Shown: in pieces, positions 8,307 through 18,404 of the stretch
Layout: each line of letters opens with the position of its first letter
Numbering within the stretch: position 1 is the first letter of the stretch
Origin: Tissierellia bacterium
GTDB taxonomy: Bacteria; Bacillota; Clostridia; Tissierellales; Peptoniphilaceae
Assembly: GCA_030537855.1 (NCBI GenBank)
Contig: JAUNVD010000004.1
Coordinates: forward strand, 18,683-82,682
Direction: 5' to 3'
DNA: 64,000 nt
Position numbers and translations under genes: made by a program
Notes under the pieces: generated by a model
What the model saw: the letters and a program-made list of their open reading frames with translations, nothing else
What the model was told of the DNA's origin: nothing
Databases searched by the model: none

Positions 8307-9604
8307 TGAAAGGGCGTATCAAAGAATATTTAAAAAATCCTTTGATTCAAAAATTATCAAATTTAGAAGAAGTGTTTTGGGAAAATCCTAAATGTGGAAA
8401 TGGGGAAAATATGTTTCCTATTTCTTTGGAAGAAATCGAAGAAGCGGAAGCTCGTCTATTACGTTTTGCCCCTTTGATTGAAAAAGTATTTCCTGAAACG
8501 AAAGAAGATAATGGTGTGATAGAATCTCCACTTATCGAAATACCAAGTATGAAAAAAGCATTGGAAAACAAGGGGGAAATTCCTGGGAAACTATATTTAA
8601 AAATGGATTCTCACCTACCTATTGCTGGGTCTATTAAGGCAAGGGGAGGTATTTACGAAGTCTTAAAACATACTGAAGATTTAGCGAAAGAACATGGAAT
8701 TTTAAAAGAAGGAGACTCCTATGAAGTCCTTGGAACAAAGGAATCCAGAGATTTTTTTAAAGATAAAATCATCCAAGTAGGTTCTACTGGAAACTTAGGT
8801 TTATCCATAGGTATTACATCAGCTGCCATAGGTTATCAAGTTATTGTCCATATGTCAGCAGATGCAAAACAATGGAAAAAGGACTTACTTCGAGAAAAAG
8901 GAGTGATTGTCAAAGAATATTCTTCAGATTATTCTTTAGCTGTGAAAGAAGGGCGTAGAGAATCTAATGAGAATCCTAATTCCTATTTTATCGATGATGA
9001 AAATTCTAAGGACTTATTTTTAGGTTATGCAGTAGCGGCAAAACGGTTAAAAGCACAATTAAATGATCTTGGGATGGTTCCTACGAAGGAGAAACCTTTG
9101 ATTTTATATCTTCCTTGTGGAGTAGGTGGAGCTCCAGGTGGTGTAGCCTATGGATGTAAATTAATCTTTCAGGACGCTGTTAAAATATACTTTGTAGAAC
9201 CAACCCATGCTCCTTGTATGCTTTTAGGAATGGCTACAGAAGAATATGGAAATATAAAAGTAAGTGACATAGGAATTGATGGTAAAACCATAGCAGATGG
9301 TTTGGCAGTAGGGCAGTCCTCTGGATTTGTAGGAGAAATTATGGATCCTATTATTAATGGTATCTTTACAGTGGAAGATCGTCGACTATTGCCAATAATG
9401 GCCTTCTTAAAAGATACAGAGGATATTATTATTGAACCTTCTGCATGTTCCGCTTTTATAGGTCCTTTATATTTTTCTAACTATGGGGATTTACAAGAAG
9501 GTTACCATATCCCATGGGCTACTGGAGGAGCTTTAGTACCCTCTTCGATAGCCAATAAAGAAATTGAAGAAGGTCGAAAACTAAAAGATACTCTTTTTCT
9601 TTAA
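8303..9604 (+). CDS. dsdA: D-serine ammonia-lyase (D-serine dehydratase)
   Basis: PLP enzyme converting D-serine to pyruvate and ammonia. The 433 residues match the DsdA layout: N-terminal helical cap, Schiff-base lysine in the segment GSIKARGGIYEVL, phosphate-binding loop GSTGNLGLSIG, and CGVGGAPGG later. Length is close to the enterobacterial enzyme (about 440). The start codon overlaps the stop of the ABC ATPase (ATGA), with GAGGAG just upstream; a second in-frame ATG at 8306 is also possible. Being last in an importer operon suggests that the imported or a related compound yields D-serine, which is inference. Confidence 0.9.
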   Translation: MMKGRIKEYLKNPLIQKLSNLEEVFWENPKCGNGENMFPISLEEIEEAEARLLRFAPLIEKVFPETKEDNGVIESPLIEIPSMKKALENKGEIPGKLYLKMDSHLPIAGSIKARGGIYEVLKHTEDLAKEHGILKEGDSYEVLGTKESRDFFKDKIIQVGSTGNLGLSIGITSAAIGYQVIVHMSADAKQWKKDLLREKGVIVKEYSSDYSLAVKEGRRESNENPNSYFIDDENSKDLFLGYAVAAKRLKAQLNDLGMVPTKEKPLILYLPCGVGGAPGGVAYGCKLIFQDAVKIYFVEPTHAPCMLLGMATEEYGNIKVSDIGIDGKTIADGLAVGQSSGFVGEIMDPIINGIFTVEDRRLLPIMAFLKDTEDIIIEPSACSAFIGPLYFSNYGDLQEGYHIPWATGGALVPSSIANKEIEEGRKLKDTLFL

Positions 9605-9640
9605 AAGTAGAATTTAAGAAAGGGATATCTTAAAATTGGG

Positions 9641-9646
9641 TATAAT
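9641..9646 (+). promoter_or_regulatory. Probable -10 box of the ABC exporter operon
   Basis: A perfect TATAAT lies 36 bases upstream of the ATG at 9682 in the only gap between dsdA and the exporter genes. No convincing -35 box is seen, so this rests mostly on the -10. Confidence 0.4.
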
Positions 9647-9681
9647 TATAAACAAATATGTTTAGAAAGGACTGTGAAGAG

Positions 9682-10383
9682 ATGTCCTATGTAGAAGTGA
9701 AAAATTGTGTAAAAAAATACACCATGGGAGATACTGTTATTTATGCTAATAATGGGATTTCCTTTGAAATAGAAAAAGGAGAATTTGTTGTAGTGGTTGG
9801 CCCTTCAGGAGCAGGGAAATCTACATTTTTAAATATTCTCGGTGGAATGGATACAAATGATGAAGGCTCTGTTATTGTAGATGGTAAGAATATTTCAGAG
9901 TTTAATGAAAAAGAACTAACCTCATATCGTCGAAATGATATAGGATTTGTTTTTCAATTTTATAATTTAATTCCTAATTTAACGACGAAAGAAAATGTAG
10001 AGTTGGCAGCTCAAATTGTTTCCAATGCTAAGGATTCTGAAGAAGTGTTACGACAAGTTGGCTTAGGAGAGAGGTTGGATAATTTTCCTGCCCAATTATC
10101 AGGTGGAGAGCAACAAAGAGTTGCTATTGCAAGGGCTTTAGCAAAGAATCCAAAGCTCTTACTTTGTGATGAACCAACTGGTGCCTTAGATTATCAAACA
10201 GGACGCCAGGTCTTAAAGCTACTACAAGATACTTGTAAAAACACGAATACCACTGTGGTTGTGATTACGCACAATACTGCCCTAACCCCTATGGCAGATC
10301 GGGTAATAGAAATTAATGATGCTAAAGTTAGAAGTACAAGATTAAATAAGGAGCCTAAAAGTGTAACGGAATTAGAATGGTAG
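9682..10383 (+). CDS. ABC transporter ATPase (MacB/LolD type)
   Basis: 233-residue ATPase with Walker [11 protein letters not shown]-loop [13 protein letters not shown], signature LSGGEQQR, Walker [13 protein letters not shown] and H-loop VITHN, the motif set of MacB/LolD/FtsE-like ATPases that work with FtsX-fold permeases. Start set at ATG 9682, eleven bases after AAAGGA; an earlier in-frame ATG at 9658 has no ribosome site. It precedes the giant FtsX-type permease by seven bases, and the two should form one complex. Confidence 0.9.
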   Translation: MSYVEVKNCVKKYTMGDTVIYANNGISFEIEKGEFVVVVGPSGAGKSTFLNILGGMDTNDEGSVIVDGKNISEFNEKELTSYRRNDIGFVFQFYNLIPNLTTKENVELAAQIVSNAKDSEEVLRQVGLGERLDNFPAQLSGGEQQRVAIARALAKNPKLLLCDEPTGALDYQTGRQVLKLLQDTCKNTNTTVVVITHNTALTPMADRVIEINDAKVRSTRLNKEPKSVTELEW

Positions 10384-10390
10384 GTCTAAG

Positions 10391-13300
10391 ATGAAAAAGA
10401 AAGCATTGTGGAAGGATACGATTCGAGAAATAAAAAGAACATATCCACGATTTTTATCTATTCTTTTAATGATTACCCTTGGTGCTTTTGTTTTAGTTGG
10501 ATTAACAGTAACTGGAGAAGTGATGCGTCATTCTGCAGAAGTTAAAATAAAAGATGGAAATCTTCAAGACTTATTAGTTTCCAATGCCTTTGGATTAGAA
10601 GATAAAGATTTGGACCTATTAAGTCAATTAGAAGATATTGAAGATGTAGAACTACGATATTCCAAGGATTTTCAGGATTCCACAGGAAGGTTTAATCTTC
10701 GGTTATTTTCTTTACCAAGTAGGATTTCTCTTCCTTTACTTCGAGAAGGAAGATTACCAGAACTTGAAGATGAATTGGCTTTAGACTATTACTTAAAAAA
10801 AGAAGGGTTTCAATTAGGTGATAGGATAACTTTTACTCAAAAGCCTAATAAATATAAACCTGAGGATGAAAAAGATGATCCCTTTTTAAAGAGGTATACG
10901 TATAAAATTGTAGGATTTGTAGAAACACCGGAACAATTGGAAAATATTTTTAAAGGTTCTAGTATTGACGGTACATCATTAAATGGTTTTGCCTATGTTT
11001 TACCTGAGGTATTTGATATGGATCAACCTACTGAAGCTAGAATTATATTTTCTCCAACATCTCAATGGAATACAGGAGATAAAGAATATTGGGATTATAC
11101 AAATTTAAAAGAAGAAGAAGCAAAGAATCTCCTATCCAATCGTTCAAAAGAAAGATTGGAAGATCTACGTGGAGAGATTCAAGATGAACTTGATGCTGGA
11201 GAAGAAGAAATACGTGATGCTAAGGCAAAGTTAGAAGATGGAGAACAGAAATTACTTCAAGGGAAGAAAGATTTAAAAAAGGGAGAGTCTGATTATGTGA
11301 AAGGGAAGAGAACTTTTGCATCAGAAACTTCAAAGGGAAAATCTAAATTAGCGAAAGGTAAAAAAGATTTAGAAAAAGCCCGTAAAGAATTAGATGATAA
11401 TAAAACGAAATTAAAAGATGGAGAAAGAAAACTTGAAGAAGGTCGCTCTAAATTAAAAGAGAGTGAGAGAGATTTCAAAGAAGGGCAAGAAAAATATGCA
11501 GAAGGAGTATCTAAGTACCAAGAAGGAAAGGATAAATTAGAAAAAGAAAAATCCAAACTTAAAGAGGGAAAAGATAAGTTAGATGCTTCTAAAATAGAAA
11601 TAGAAGAGAGTAGAAAAAAACTAGCAGAAGGAGAACGGGAACTAGAAAAAGGCCGTCGTGAATTAGCGGAAAAAGAACCGGAACTTCAAAAAGGAATTCA
11701 AGAATATGAAGCTGGGCTTGAAGATTATAATCAAGGAAAAGCAGAATTGGAAGCTTCACAAAGTAAATTAAATCAAGGCAAAATAGAGATTCAAGAAGGA
11801 GAAGCAAAGTTAAAGGCAGCAGAAATTGAAATTCAAAAAGGAAAAGCTGCCATAACTGGATTGACAGGACAAATCACTGGAATCAATGGACAAATACAAC
11901 AATTAGAAGGAGTTCTTGGAACCAACACTGATCCAGAGGAGCAGAAAAAGATTCAAGGACAAATCCAAGGATTACAAGGACAAAAATCAGCTTTAGAAAA
12001 TGAGAAGAATAAGATTAGTCAATCGGTAACTCAAGGGGAACAAGAATACTCTCAAGGATTGGCAAAGTTAAATGCTGCAAAGGCTGAATATGAAGCGGGT
12101 TTAGCAGAATATAATGCTGGTAAAGAGAAACTAGCCCAAGGAAAAGAACAGTTAGATATTGCTAAGAGAAAAATAGATCAAGGGCAAGAAGAACTAGCGA
12201 AAGGTCGAAAAAAGCTAGCAGCTGGTGAAGCAGAACTTCAATCTGGGAAGTCTCAACTCCTAGAAGGTGAAAAGAAATACCATCAAGGACTTTCTGATTT
12301 TGAAGATGGAAAGAAGAAGTTAAAGGATGGAGAACAAAAACTAACAGATTCTAGAATAGAATTAGATAGACGAGGACGAGAACTAGAAGAAGGTCGAGAA
12401 AAGCTAGAAGAGGGTAAGAAAGATTTAAAGACAAAAGAATCTGAACTTACTGATGCCAAAGATAAACTTCAAGAAGGAGAAGAAAAATATCAGTCTGGTC
12501 AAAGGGATCTCATTTCAGGACAAAAAAGATTAGAAAGGGAAATTGCCAAAGGAAAGAAGGATCTTCGTATTGCTCTTGGTAAACTTCAAGATGCTCGTAA
12601 AGATGTTACAGAAGGGGAAAAGGAGTACGAAGAGAAAAAAGAAGAAGCAGAGGAAGAAATTGCCAAAGGGGAAAAAGATATTAAGGATTGGTCTGATATT
12701 TTAGAAATTTTAAAACAGCCAGCCTATTCTGTAGAAGCGAGACAAAATAATCGTTCTATTTACCAATATTTAGATTATGCTAGGAGAGTAGATTTATTAG
12801 CATTATTCTTCCCTATATTTTTCTTTATTATTGCCATGTTAATTTCCTCTACAACTATGACTAGAATGGTTGATGAAAACAGAATTCAAATTGGAACATT
12901 AAAGGCTCTAGGTTATTCAAGTTGGGATATTAGCAAGAAATATCTATTTTATGGTGCGATAGCTTCTTTATTTGGTGGAATCATAGGTGCCATTGGAGGT
13001 AACTTTATTCTTACTTGGGTAATAGGCACTGCATATTCAACAGGTTCTATTATCGATGAATTAATAATAGGCTTTTATTGGGATAAAATTCTCCTTGCTA
13101 TAGGAGTAGGTCTAGTATGTACCGGAATTGTAGCATGGGCCACTGTAGGGAAAACACTAAGAACCAATGCTGCTGAACTAATGAGACCAAAACCTCCAAA
13201 GGGCGGGACGAGAATTTTTATTGAAAGAATTAAGCCTTTTTGGAATCGCTTAGATTTTTTAAGAAAGGTAACTGCAAGAAATATCTTCCGATATAAGAAA

Positions 13301-14395
13301 CGGATGATTTTAACTTTAACAGGAGTAATGGGTTGTACAGCTCTTTTAGTACTAGGATTTGGAATTAAAACATCTGTTGCCGGTCTTGTAGAAAAACAAT
13401 ATGATGAGTTAACACGTTTTGATATGGTATTAATTCATGAAAGAAGATTATCCTCTAATGGATTTAAAGAGTATTCGTCAGAAATTGGAAAAGATGAAAG
13501 AATAAAAAATCTTGCTCATGGAAGAATGGAAATGGTAAAAATGGAAGTTCCTGGAATCATAGACCAAACCATTACCACCTTAATTCCTGATAATGTGAAA
13601 GAATTTGAAAAGCAAGTGACTTTACGAATACCAAGAAAAGATGAATTTGATTTACCTAAAGATGGAGTTGTAATTACAGAAAAATTAGCTACCATTACAA
13701 ACTTAAAAATTGGGGATACTATTGTTTTTGAAGATGATGAAAATATAAAAAGATCTGGAAAAATTTCAGGAATTACAGAGGGCTATGCTGGCCATTACAT
13801 GTATTTAAGTAAAGATTCTTATGAAAAAATATTTCAAGATAAATATGAAACCAATGCAGATTTGATTCAATTAAAAGACAATAATAAGGAAATGATCGAA
13901 GAGGTTAGTGCCCATTATCAAAAGGAAAAAGTTATTGTAACTGCTATTACCTTTGATTATATGAAAGATATGATGGAACAATTGGTGGATTCTATATCTC
14001 AAGTTGTTATTGTTATATTAGTGGCTTCAACTATTCTTGCATTTGTGGTTCTTTATAATTTAACGAATATCAATGTAGAAGAACGAAGAAGGGAACTATC
14101 TACCATAAAAGTACTAGGTTTTTACTCCCCTGAAGTAACTGAATACGTCTATCGGGAAACTTGGGTTCTTACGGTAATGGGGATTCTTATTGGTTGTGTT
14201 ATGGGAAAAATTCTTCATTACAATGTAATGAAAGTAGTTGTTCCAGATAATGCATCTTTATACCCAGTTTTAAATTGGTTAAATTATTTTATACCATCTT
14301 TGATTACGATTATAATCTCAATTGTAGTTAGAATCTTTATTCACAAAAAACTACGGGCTATTAATATGGTGGAAGCTTTAAAAGCTGTAGAATAA
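10391..14395 (+). CDS. FtsX-family ABC permease with giant coiled-coil insert
   Basis: 1334 residues. An N-terminal helix (about 20-42) is followed by an external domain to about 250. A Lys/Glu/Gly-rich coiled coil runs from about 255 to 765, built of many seven-residue units of the type LxxGxxK (for example KLEEGRSKLKESE). It is broken near 487-550 by a Gly/Gln-rich patch (TGLTGQITGINGQ). Then come three helices of an FtsX domain (about 800-925), a second external domain (about 990-1190) and a final FtsX helix set (1195-1334). This two-FtsX layout is typical of Firmicute type VII ABC permeases; the coil is unusually long. Ends at a strong terminator. Substrate unknown. Confidence 0.85.
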   Translation: MKKKALWKDTIREIKRTYPRFLSILLMITLGAFVLVGLTVTGEVMRHSAEVKIKDGNLQDLLVSNAFGLEDKDLDLLSQLEDIEDVELRYSKDFQDSTGRFNLRLFSLPSRISLPLLREGRLPELEDELALDYYLKKEGFQLGDRITFTQKPNKYKPEDEKDDPFLKRYTYKIVGFVETPEQLENIFKGSSIDGTSLNGFAYVLPEVFDMDQPTEARIIFSPTSQWNTGDKEYWDYTNLKEEEAKNLLSNRSKERLEDLRGEIQDELDAGEEEIRDAKAKLEDGEQKLLQGKKDLKKGESDYVKGKRTFASETSKGKSKLAKGKKDLEKARKELDDNKTKLKDGERKLEEGRSKLKESERDFKEGQEKYAEGVSKYQEGKDKLEKEKSKLKEGKDKLDASKIEIEESRKKLAEGERELEKGRRELAEKEPELQKGIQEYEAGLEDYNQGKAELEASQSKLNQGKIEIQEGEAKLKAAEIEIQKGKAAITGLTGQITGINGQIQQLEGVLGTNTDPEEQKKIQGQIQGLQGQKSALENEKNKISQSVTQGEQEYSQGLAKLNAAKAEYEAGLAEYNAGKEKLAQGKEQLDIAKRKIDQGQEELAKGRKKLAAGEAELQSGKSQLLEGEKKYHQGLSDFEDGKKKLKDGEQKLTDSRIELDRRGRELEEGREKLEEGKKDLKTKESELTDAKDKLQEGEEKYQSGQRDLISGQKRLEREIAKGKKDLRIALGKLQDARKDVTEGEKEYEEKKEEAEEEIAKGEKDIKDWSDILEILKQPAYSVEARQNNRSIYQYLDYARRVDLLALFFPIFFFIIAMLISSTTMTRMVDENRIQIGTLKALGYSSWDISKKYLFYGAIASLFGGIIGAIGGNFILTWVIGTAYSTGSIIDELIIGFYWDKILLAIGVGLVCTGIVAWATVGKTLRTNAAELMRPKPPKGGTRIFIERIKPFWNRLDFLRKVTARNIFRYKKRMILTLTGVMGCTALLVLGFGIKTSVAGLVEKQYDELTRFDMVLIHERRLSSNGFKEYSSEIGKDERIKNLAHGRMEMVKMEVPGIIDQTITTLIPDNVKEFEKQVTLRIPRKDEFDLPKDGVVITEKLATITNLKIGDTIVFEDDENIKRSGKISGITEGYAGHYMYLSKDSYEKIFQDKYETNADLIQLKDNNKEMIEEVSAHYQKEKVIVTAITFDYMKDMMEQLVDSISQVVIVILVASTILAFVVLYNLTNINVEERRRELSTIKVLGFYSPEVTEYVYRETWVLTVMGILIGCVMGKILHYNVMKVVVPDNASLYPVLNWLNYFIPSLITIIISIVVRIFIHKKLRAINMVEALKAVE

Positions 14396-14396
14396 T

Positions 14397-14431
14397 AAAA
14401 ATCGATGGAGAACTTCTCCATCGATTTTTTA
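14397..14431. terminator. Bidirectional terminator
   Basis: Long perfect inverted repeat AAAAATCGATGGAGAA / TTCTCCATCGATTTTT with A and T runs on both sides, between the converging FtsX-type permease and hydroxyacid dehydrogenase genes. Confidence 0.9.
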
Positions 14432-14465
14432 ATTTATCTCTTCATGTAAGAAATAAAAGATCATA

Positions 14466-15410
14466 TTAATTTACTTGATTTGGTGCTTTTCCACCATCTC
14501 GAATAGCTAGTAAGTTTTCCAATGCATTCGTTCCCATTTCCATTCTTGCTTCGTAAGTAGCATTTCCTAAATGAGGAGACAAAATAACATTATCAAAGTC
14601 TAAAAGTTCTTTTGAAAATTTTGGTTCAAATTCATAGACATCTAATGCTGCTCCTGCTATTTTTTCTTCTCTTAATGCTTGAATCAAAGCTTCTTCTTTT
14701 ACTAAAGGTCCTCTTGCTGCATTGATAATAATAGCAGAAGGTTTCATCTTGTTAAAAGCTACCTCATCAACAAGGTGATGAAGTTCAGGAGCATATGCTG
14801 AATGAAGGGAAATAAAATCTGAACCCATAAGTAGTTCTTCAAAAGAAACAGATAACCAAGTTTCTGGAGTGGTTTTTGGACTTCTGGAACAATAAAGAAT
14901 ATTCATTCCAAATGCTTCAGCACGTTTTGCAAGTTCAAAGCCAATATTGCCAAGTCCAAAAATACCTAAGGTTTTACCTCTTAACTGATGTCCAAGCCCA
15001 AAGGTTGGTCTCCAACCTTGAAATTTTTCATTTCTCATAAAGGAATCTCCCCATACTAAATGACGAGCAGATGCTAAGAGAAGACCAAAGGTAAGTTCTG
15101 CTGTAGATACAGCAGAAGAAGGTGCTGGAGCATTGGTAACAACAATTCCTTCCTCCTTTGCACTTTGGATATCAATATTATCAAATCCAGCACCATAATT
15201 GGCTACTATTTTTAACTGGGGATTTGATGTTAGAATTCGCGCTGTTATTTTATCAGAAAGGGGACAAAGGATCCCTTCACAATCTTTAGCTCCTTCAAGA
15301 ATTTCATCTTCACGTAATGGCTCTAAAGAATCATGGTATAAAATATCAAATTCTTCTTCTAATCTTTCTTTAATGAGCTGGGGCACAGGGCCTGTTACAA
15401 ATATTTTCAT
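14466..15410 (-). CDS. D-2-hydroxyacid dehydrogenase
   Basis: 314-residue NAD(P)-dependent dehydrogenase of the phosphoglycerate/glyoxylate reductase group. It has the NAD loop LGIFGLGNIGFELAKR, catalytic Arg in INAARGPLV, Glu in the YEFEP segment and His in SPHLGNAT. There is no C-terminal ACT domain, so it is unlikely to be a regulated serine-pathway SerA; glyoxylate, hydroxypyruvate or a branched hydroxyacid are likelier substrates. Ribosome site GGAGG precedes the ATG. It is transcribed alone, divergently from the MATE exporter. Confidence 0.85.
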   Translation of the reverse strand: MKIFVTGPVPQLIKERLEEEFDILYHDSLEPLREDEILEGAKDCEGILCPLSDKITARILTSNPQLKIVANYGAGFDNIDIQSAKEEGIVVTNAPAPSSAVSTAELTFGLLLASARHLVWGDSFMRNEKFQGWRPTFGLGHQLRGKTLGIFGLGNIGFELAKRAEAFGMNILYCSRSPKTTPETWLSVSFEELLMGSDFISLHSAYAPELHHLVDEVAFNKMKPSAIIINAARGPLVKEEALIQALREEKIAGAALDVYEFEPKFSKELLDFDNVILSPHLGNATYEARMEMGTNALENLLAIRDGGKAPNQVN

Positions 15411-15479
15411 TTAAATTCCTCCTATTTTACTGGTATCTAGATATATACCCAAAAAGATAGCTTCAAAAAATGAGTTTTG

Positions 15480-15488
15480 TGGTATAAT
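15480..15488 (+). promoter_or_regulatory. Extended -10 promoter of the MATE gene
   Basis: TGGTATAAT is a perfect extended -10 (TGn-TATAAT), 24 bases before the TTG start. No clear -35, as is common for extended -10 promoters. Confidence 0.6.
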
Positions 15489-15512
15489 GAAATATTCAGG
15501 GAGGGGGAAAAA

Positions 15513-16886
15513 TTGAAAGAGAATAGATTGGGATATGAACCAATTCCAAAACTACTTGTGAGTATGAGTTTGCCTATTATGGGGTCGATGTTAATCCAAG
15601 CACTTTATAATATAGTTGATTCTATTTTTGTATCAAGAATAAGTGAAGATGCTCTAGCAGCAGTATCTATGGCTTTTCCATTACAAAATCTTTTAATATC
15701 AACAGCAGTGGGAACTGCCGTAGGGATGAACGCACTTTTGTCCCGTTCCTTAGGTCAGAAGAAATTTGAAAAAGCAAATAGAACAGGGGAACATGGACTT
15801 ATCTTAGGAATTCTTACATCCTTTCTTTTTGTATTATTTGGAATTTTTGGGACTCGATTTTTTTATGAAACACAAACAAATTCAGAAATGATTATTCAGC
15901 ATGGAGTAGAGTATTTAAGAATTGTATCTCTATTTTGTGTGGGAATTTATATACAAATTACAAGTGAAAGACTTTTACAGTCCACTGGGAAAGCTTTTTA
16001 TTCGATGATCACTCAAAGTATAGGGGCAATTATCAATATTATTCTAGACCCTATATTAATTTTTGGTTTACTAGGATTTCCGAAATTTGGAGTTGCTGGT
16101 GCTGCGTATGCAACAGTAATAGGACAATTTTGTGGTGCAGGAACAGGTATTTATTTAAATCATAAAGTAAATCATGACATTCAATTAAGTTTTAAAGGAT
16201 TCCAATGGGATTGGAAATTAATTAGAGAAATGTATGCTGTAGGATTACCTTCTATATTAATGATGTCTATTGCATCCTTTAGCACGTACTTTATCAATAA
16301 AATTGTAGGGGTTTTTACATCCACTGCTGTTGCAGCTTTTGGCATTTTTGTAAAAATTCAAAGTTTTGTACTAATGCCTTTATTTGGAATGACCAATGGA
16401 ATCGTGTCCATCATAGCTTATAATTATGGAGCTGGAAAGACAGATAGATTGAAAGAAACCATGAGACTTGGATTAGTGGTAGGTTCTATAATGACCATTA
16501 CAGGCTGTGTCGTCTTATTAATCGGAGCACCATCAATATTAAGAGCTTTTGACGCAGGGAAAGAAATGATGGATATCGGTTTAGTTGCTCTTCGTCGTAT
16601 TAGTATTTCTTTTATTTTAGCTGGTGCCTCCATAGTATGTTCAGCAATTTTTCAAGCATTAGGGAATGGAGTTCTTAGTATGTTTATATCATTTGTCAGA
16701 CAATTGATTGTCTTAGTACCTTTAGCATACTTACTAAGTTTAACCCATAATTTGGATGCGGTATGGTTTGCTTTTCCTATTGCAGAAGTAATTTGTTTAG
16801 CACTATGTATTTATTTTTTGAAAAAGGTTGTAAAAAAAGAAGTAGATAATAATCCTAACTTGAAATACGAAAAAGTGGCAGAATAA
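15513..16886 (+). CDS. MATE family multidrug/cation antiporter
   Basis: 457-residue inner-membrane exporter with about 12 helices and family motifs LPIMGSMLIQALYNIVDS (residues about 20-37), DPILIFG and a repeated second half beginning GLPSILMM. It probably expels drugs or metabolites using a Na+ or H+ gradient. Start set at TTG 15513, five bases after GGGAGGGGG; the frame is open further upstream from 15477, but that region holds the promoter. Single-gene unit ending in a shared bidirectional terminator whose stem overlaps the last codons. Confidence 0.9.
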   Translation: MKENRLGYEPIPKLLVSMSLPIMGSMLIQALYNIVDSIFVSRISEDALAAVSMAFPLQNLLISTAVGTAVGMNALLSRSLGQKKFEKANRTGEHGLILGILTSFLFVLFGIFGTRFFYETQTNSEMIIQHGVEYLRIVSLFCVGIYIQITSERLLQSTGKAFYSMITQSIGAIINIILDPILIFGLLGFPKFGVAGAAYATVIGQFCGAGTGIYLNHKVNHDIQLSFKGFQWDWKLIREMYAVGLPSILMMSIASFSTYFINKIVGVFTSTAVAAFGIFVKIQSFVLMPLFGMTNGIVSIIAYNYGAGKTDRLKETMRLGLVVGSIMTITGCVVLLIGAPSILRAFDAGKEMMDIGLVALRRISISFILAGASIVCSAIFQALGNGVLSMFISFVRQLIVLVPLAYLLSLTHNLDAVWFAFPIAEVICLALCIYFLKKVVKKEVDNNPNLKYEKVAE

Positions 16887-16900
16887 TCTGCCACTTTTTT
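16869..16900. terminator. Bidirectional terminator
   Basis: AAAAAGTGGCAGA / TCTGCCACTTTTT with an ATAA loop between converging genes; the left arm is also the last codons of the MATE gene. Confidence 0.9.
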
Positions 16901-18122
16901 AATTTCCTAAGATGGAAGTAGCTAATGTATCAGCTAAAACTTGTAATTCTTCCATTTGTTCTGAAGTTCTACGTGATAATATATTAAAAGTATCTCCAAT
17001 TTGTTCTACATCTTTCATATTTTGTAAAAATTCCTGAACTTGTTTTTCAGCTTGTCCACCCCAAGACTTACTAACCGTTAATGCGTATTTACGGTTTTGA
17101 TAATTTGTATGGGTTAGTTCATTCATTAAATTATGCATAGGGTAGTATAAATTTGTATTATAATTAATCACATGAAAAACAGCATGGGAGTATTGAAATA
17201 ACTTTGCCATTATCGTTGTTGGATCTGTTTGGGAGATATCAAACATTTGAATGTTTCTTACCCCTCGTTCAGCTAAGAGAATGGAAAACTCCTCTGCCAA
17301 GTCCTTAGAATTACCGTACATAGAAGCATAAACTTGAACCACTCCTGTAGTCTCTGGTGTATAAGAAGACCATTTTTGATACAAATCTAGGATAAGACTA
17401 ATATTCTCTTCATCTCGAAAACAAAGAGCATGAAGTGGGAAAATTTCTTTGATTTCCACATCTTCTATTTTTTTAAAAAGTTTTTGAACAGGGGCACCAT
17501 GACGTCCAACGATGTTTATATAATATCTTCTCATTTCGTCAATCCATTCATTCATATCTACTTCATCAGCCCAGTAATTTCCATTAAGAGCCTTGAATCC
17601 TCCAAAGGCATCTGCAGAAAAGAATCGTTTATCCACAGAATCATAGGTCATAAAAACCTCTGGCCAGTGAACCATTGGTGCCATAATAAATTGATACTTA
17701 TGATTTTTTGTTTCTAAAGTATCTCCCTCTTTAATCACTCTAGCTTGTCCAGACTCTATTGCATCATAAAAATAAAACTGCTTTAGAAATTGAAAACTTT
17801 TCTTGTTTCCAATAATAGTCATTTTAGGATATTTTTTTAACATGATAATAATCCCTGCACAGTGATCAGGCTCTACATGTTGTATCACCATATAATCAAT
17901 AGGTCGATCTTCTAAAATATTATCAATATTTTCTTGCCAATCTCGTAAGACTGCAGAATCAACAGAATCAAATAGGACTACAGCATCTTCATCCACAATT
18001 AGATAGGAGTTGTAGGCAACTCCTTCTCCATTGGTAAGAGGGATGATGTTTTCAAACATATTAATCCGACGGTCTGACCCTCCAACATTATAAATATCCT
18101 TTCCCATTTTACGATAGGCCAT
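16899..18122 (-). CDS. FprA-type flavodiiron protein
   Basis: 407-residue cytoplasmic enzyme that reduces O2 (to water) or NO, protecting anaerobes. The N-terminal metallo-beta-lactamase domain has the diiron motif HVEPDHCAG plus later ligands in MVHWPE, FSADAFGGF and FPLHALC. The C-terminal flavodoxin domain (from about 255) has the FMN loop SMYGNSKDLA. The length fits FprA. It follows no partner rubredoxin gene here, so the electron donor is encoded elsewhere. Ends at a shared terminator. The 267-base AT-rich gap upstream is shared with the divergent YfcC gene. Confidence 0.92.
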   Translation of the reverse strand: MAYRKMGKDIYNVGGSDRRINMFENIIPLTNGEGVAYNSYLIVDEDAVVLFDSVDSAVLRDWQENIDNILEDRPIDYMVIQHVEPDHCAGIIIMLKKYPKMTIIGNKKSFQFLKQFYFYDAIESGQARVIKEGDTLETKNHKYQFIMAPMVHWPEVFMTYDSVDKRFFSADAFGGFKALNGNYWADEVDMNEWIDEMRRYYINIVGRHGAPVQKLFKKIEDVEIKEIFPLHALCFRDEENISLILDLYQKWSSYTPETTGVVQVYASMYGNSKDLAEEFSILLAERGVRNIQMFDISQTDPTTIMAKLFQYSHAVFHVINYNTNLYYPMHNLMNELTHTNYQNRKYALTVSKSWGGQAEKQVQEFLQNMKDVEQIGDTFNILSRRTSEQMEELQVLADTLATSILGN

Positions 18123-18404
18123 AGATACCTCCTTTTTAATTTTTCCATTTCTTTCTACTTATATTTTATTAAATAAATGAAATTATTTTACCAATTTATA
18201 GTGATAATTTTTATAAAATGATGAAAATATAGGAAATATTCAAAATATTAATGACACATTTTTGAAAAATCCTAATATTTCTCAAGTAAAAACATAATGT
18301 AACACAATATCATAAAAATAAACGAAGTATTTACACTTTATAAATACAAAAATTTAATAAAATAAAGGAAAGAAAAGGAAAAAGCGTAGATGGAAGGAGG
18401 GAAT

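Noticed and set aside
11293..11556. Minus-strand frame of 87 codons
   Set aside because: It is antisense to the repetitive Lys/Glu coiled-coil codons; low-complexity shadow without ribosome site.
11160..12690. Repeated DNA that might be a minisatellite or CRISPR-like array
   Set aside because: The repeats are degenerate heptads at protein level with no constant DNA repeat or spacer.
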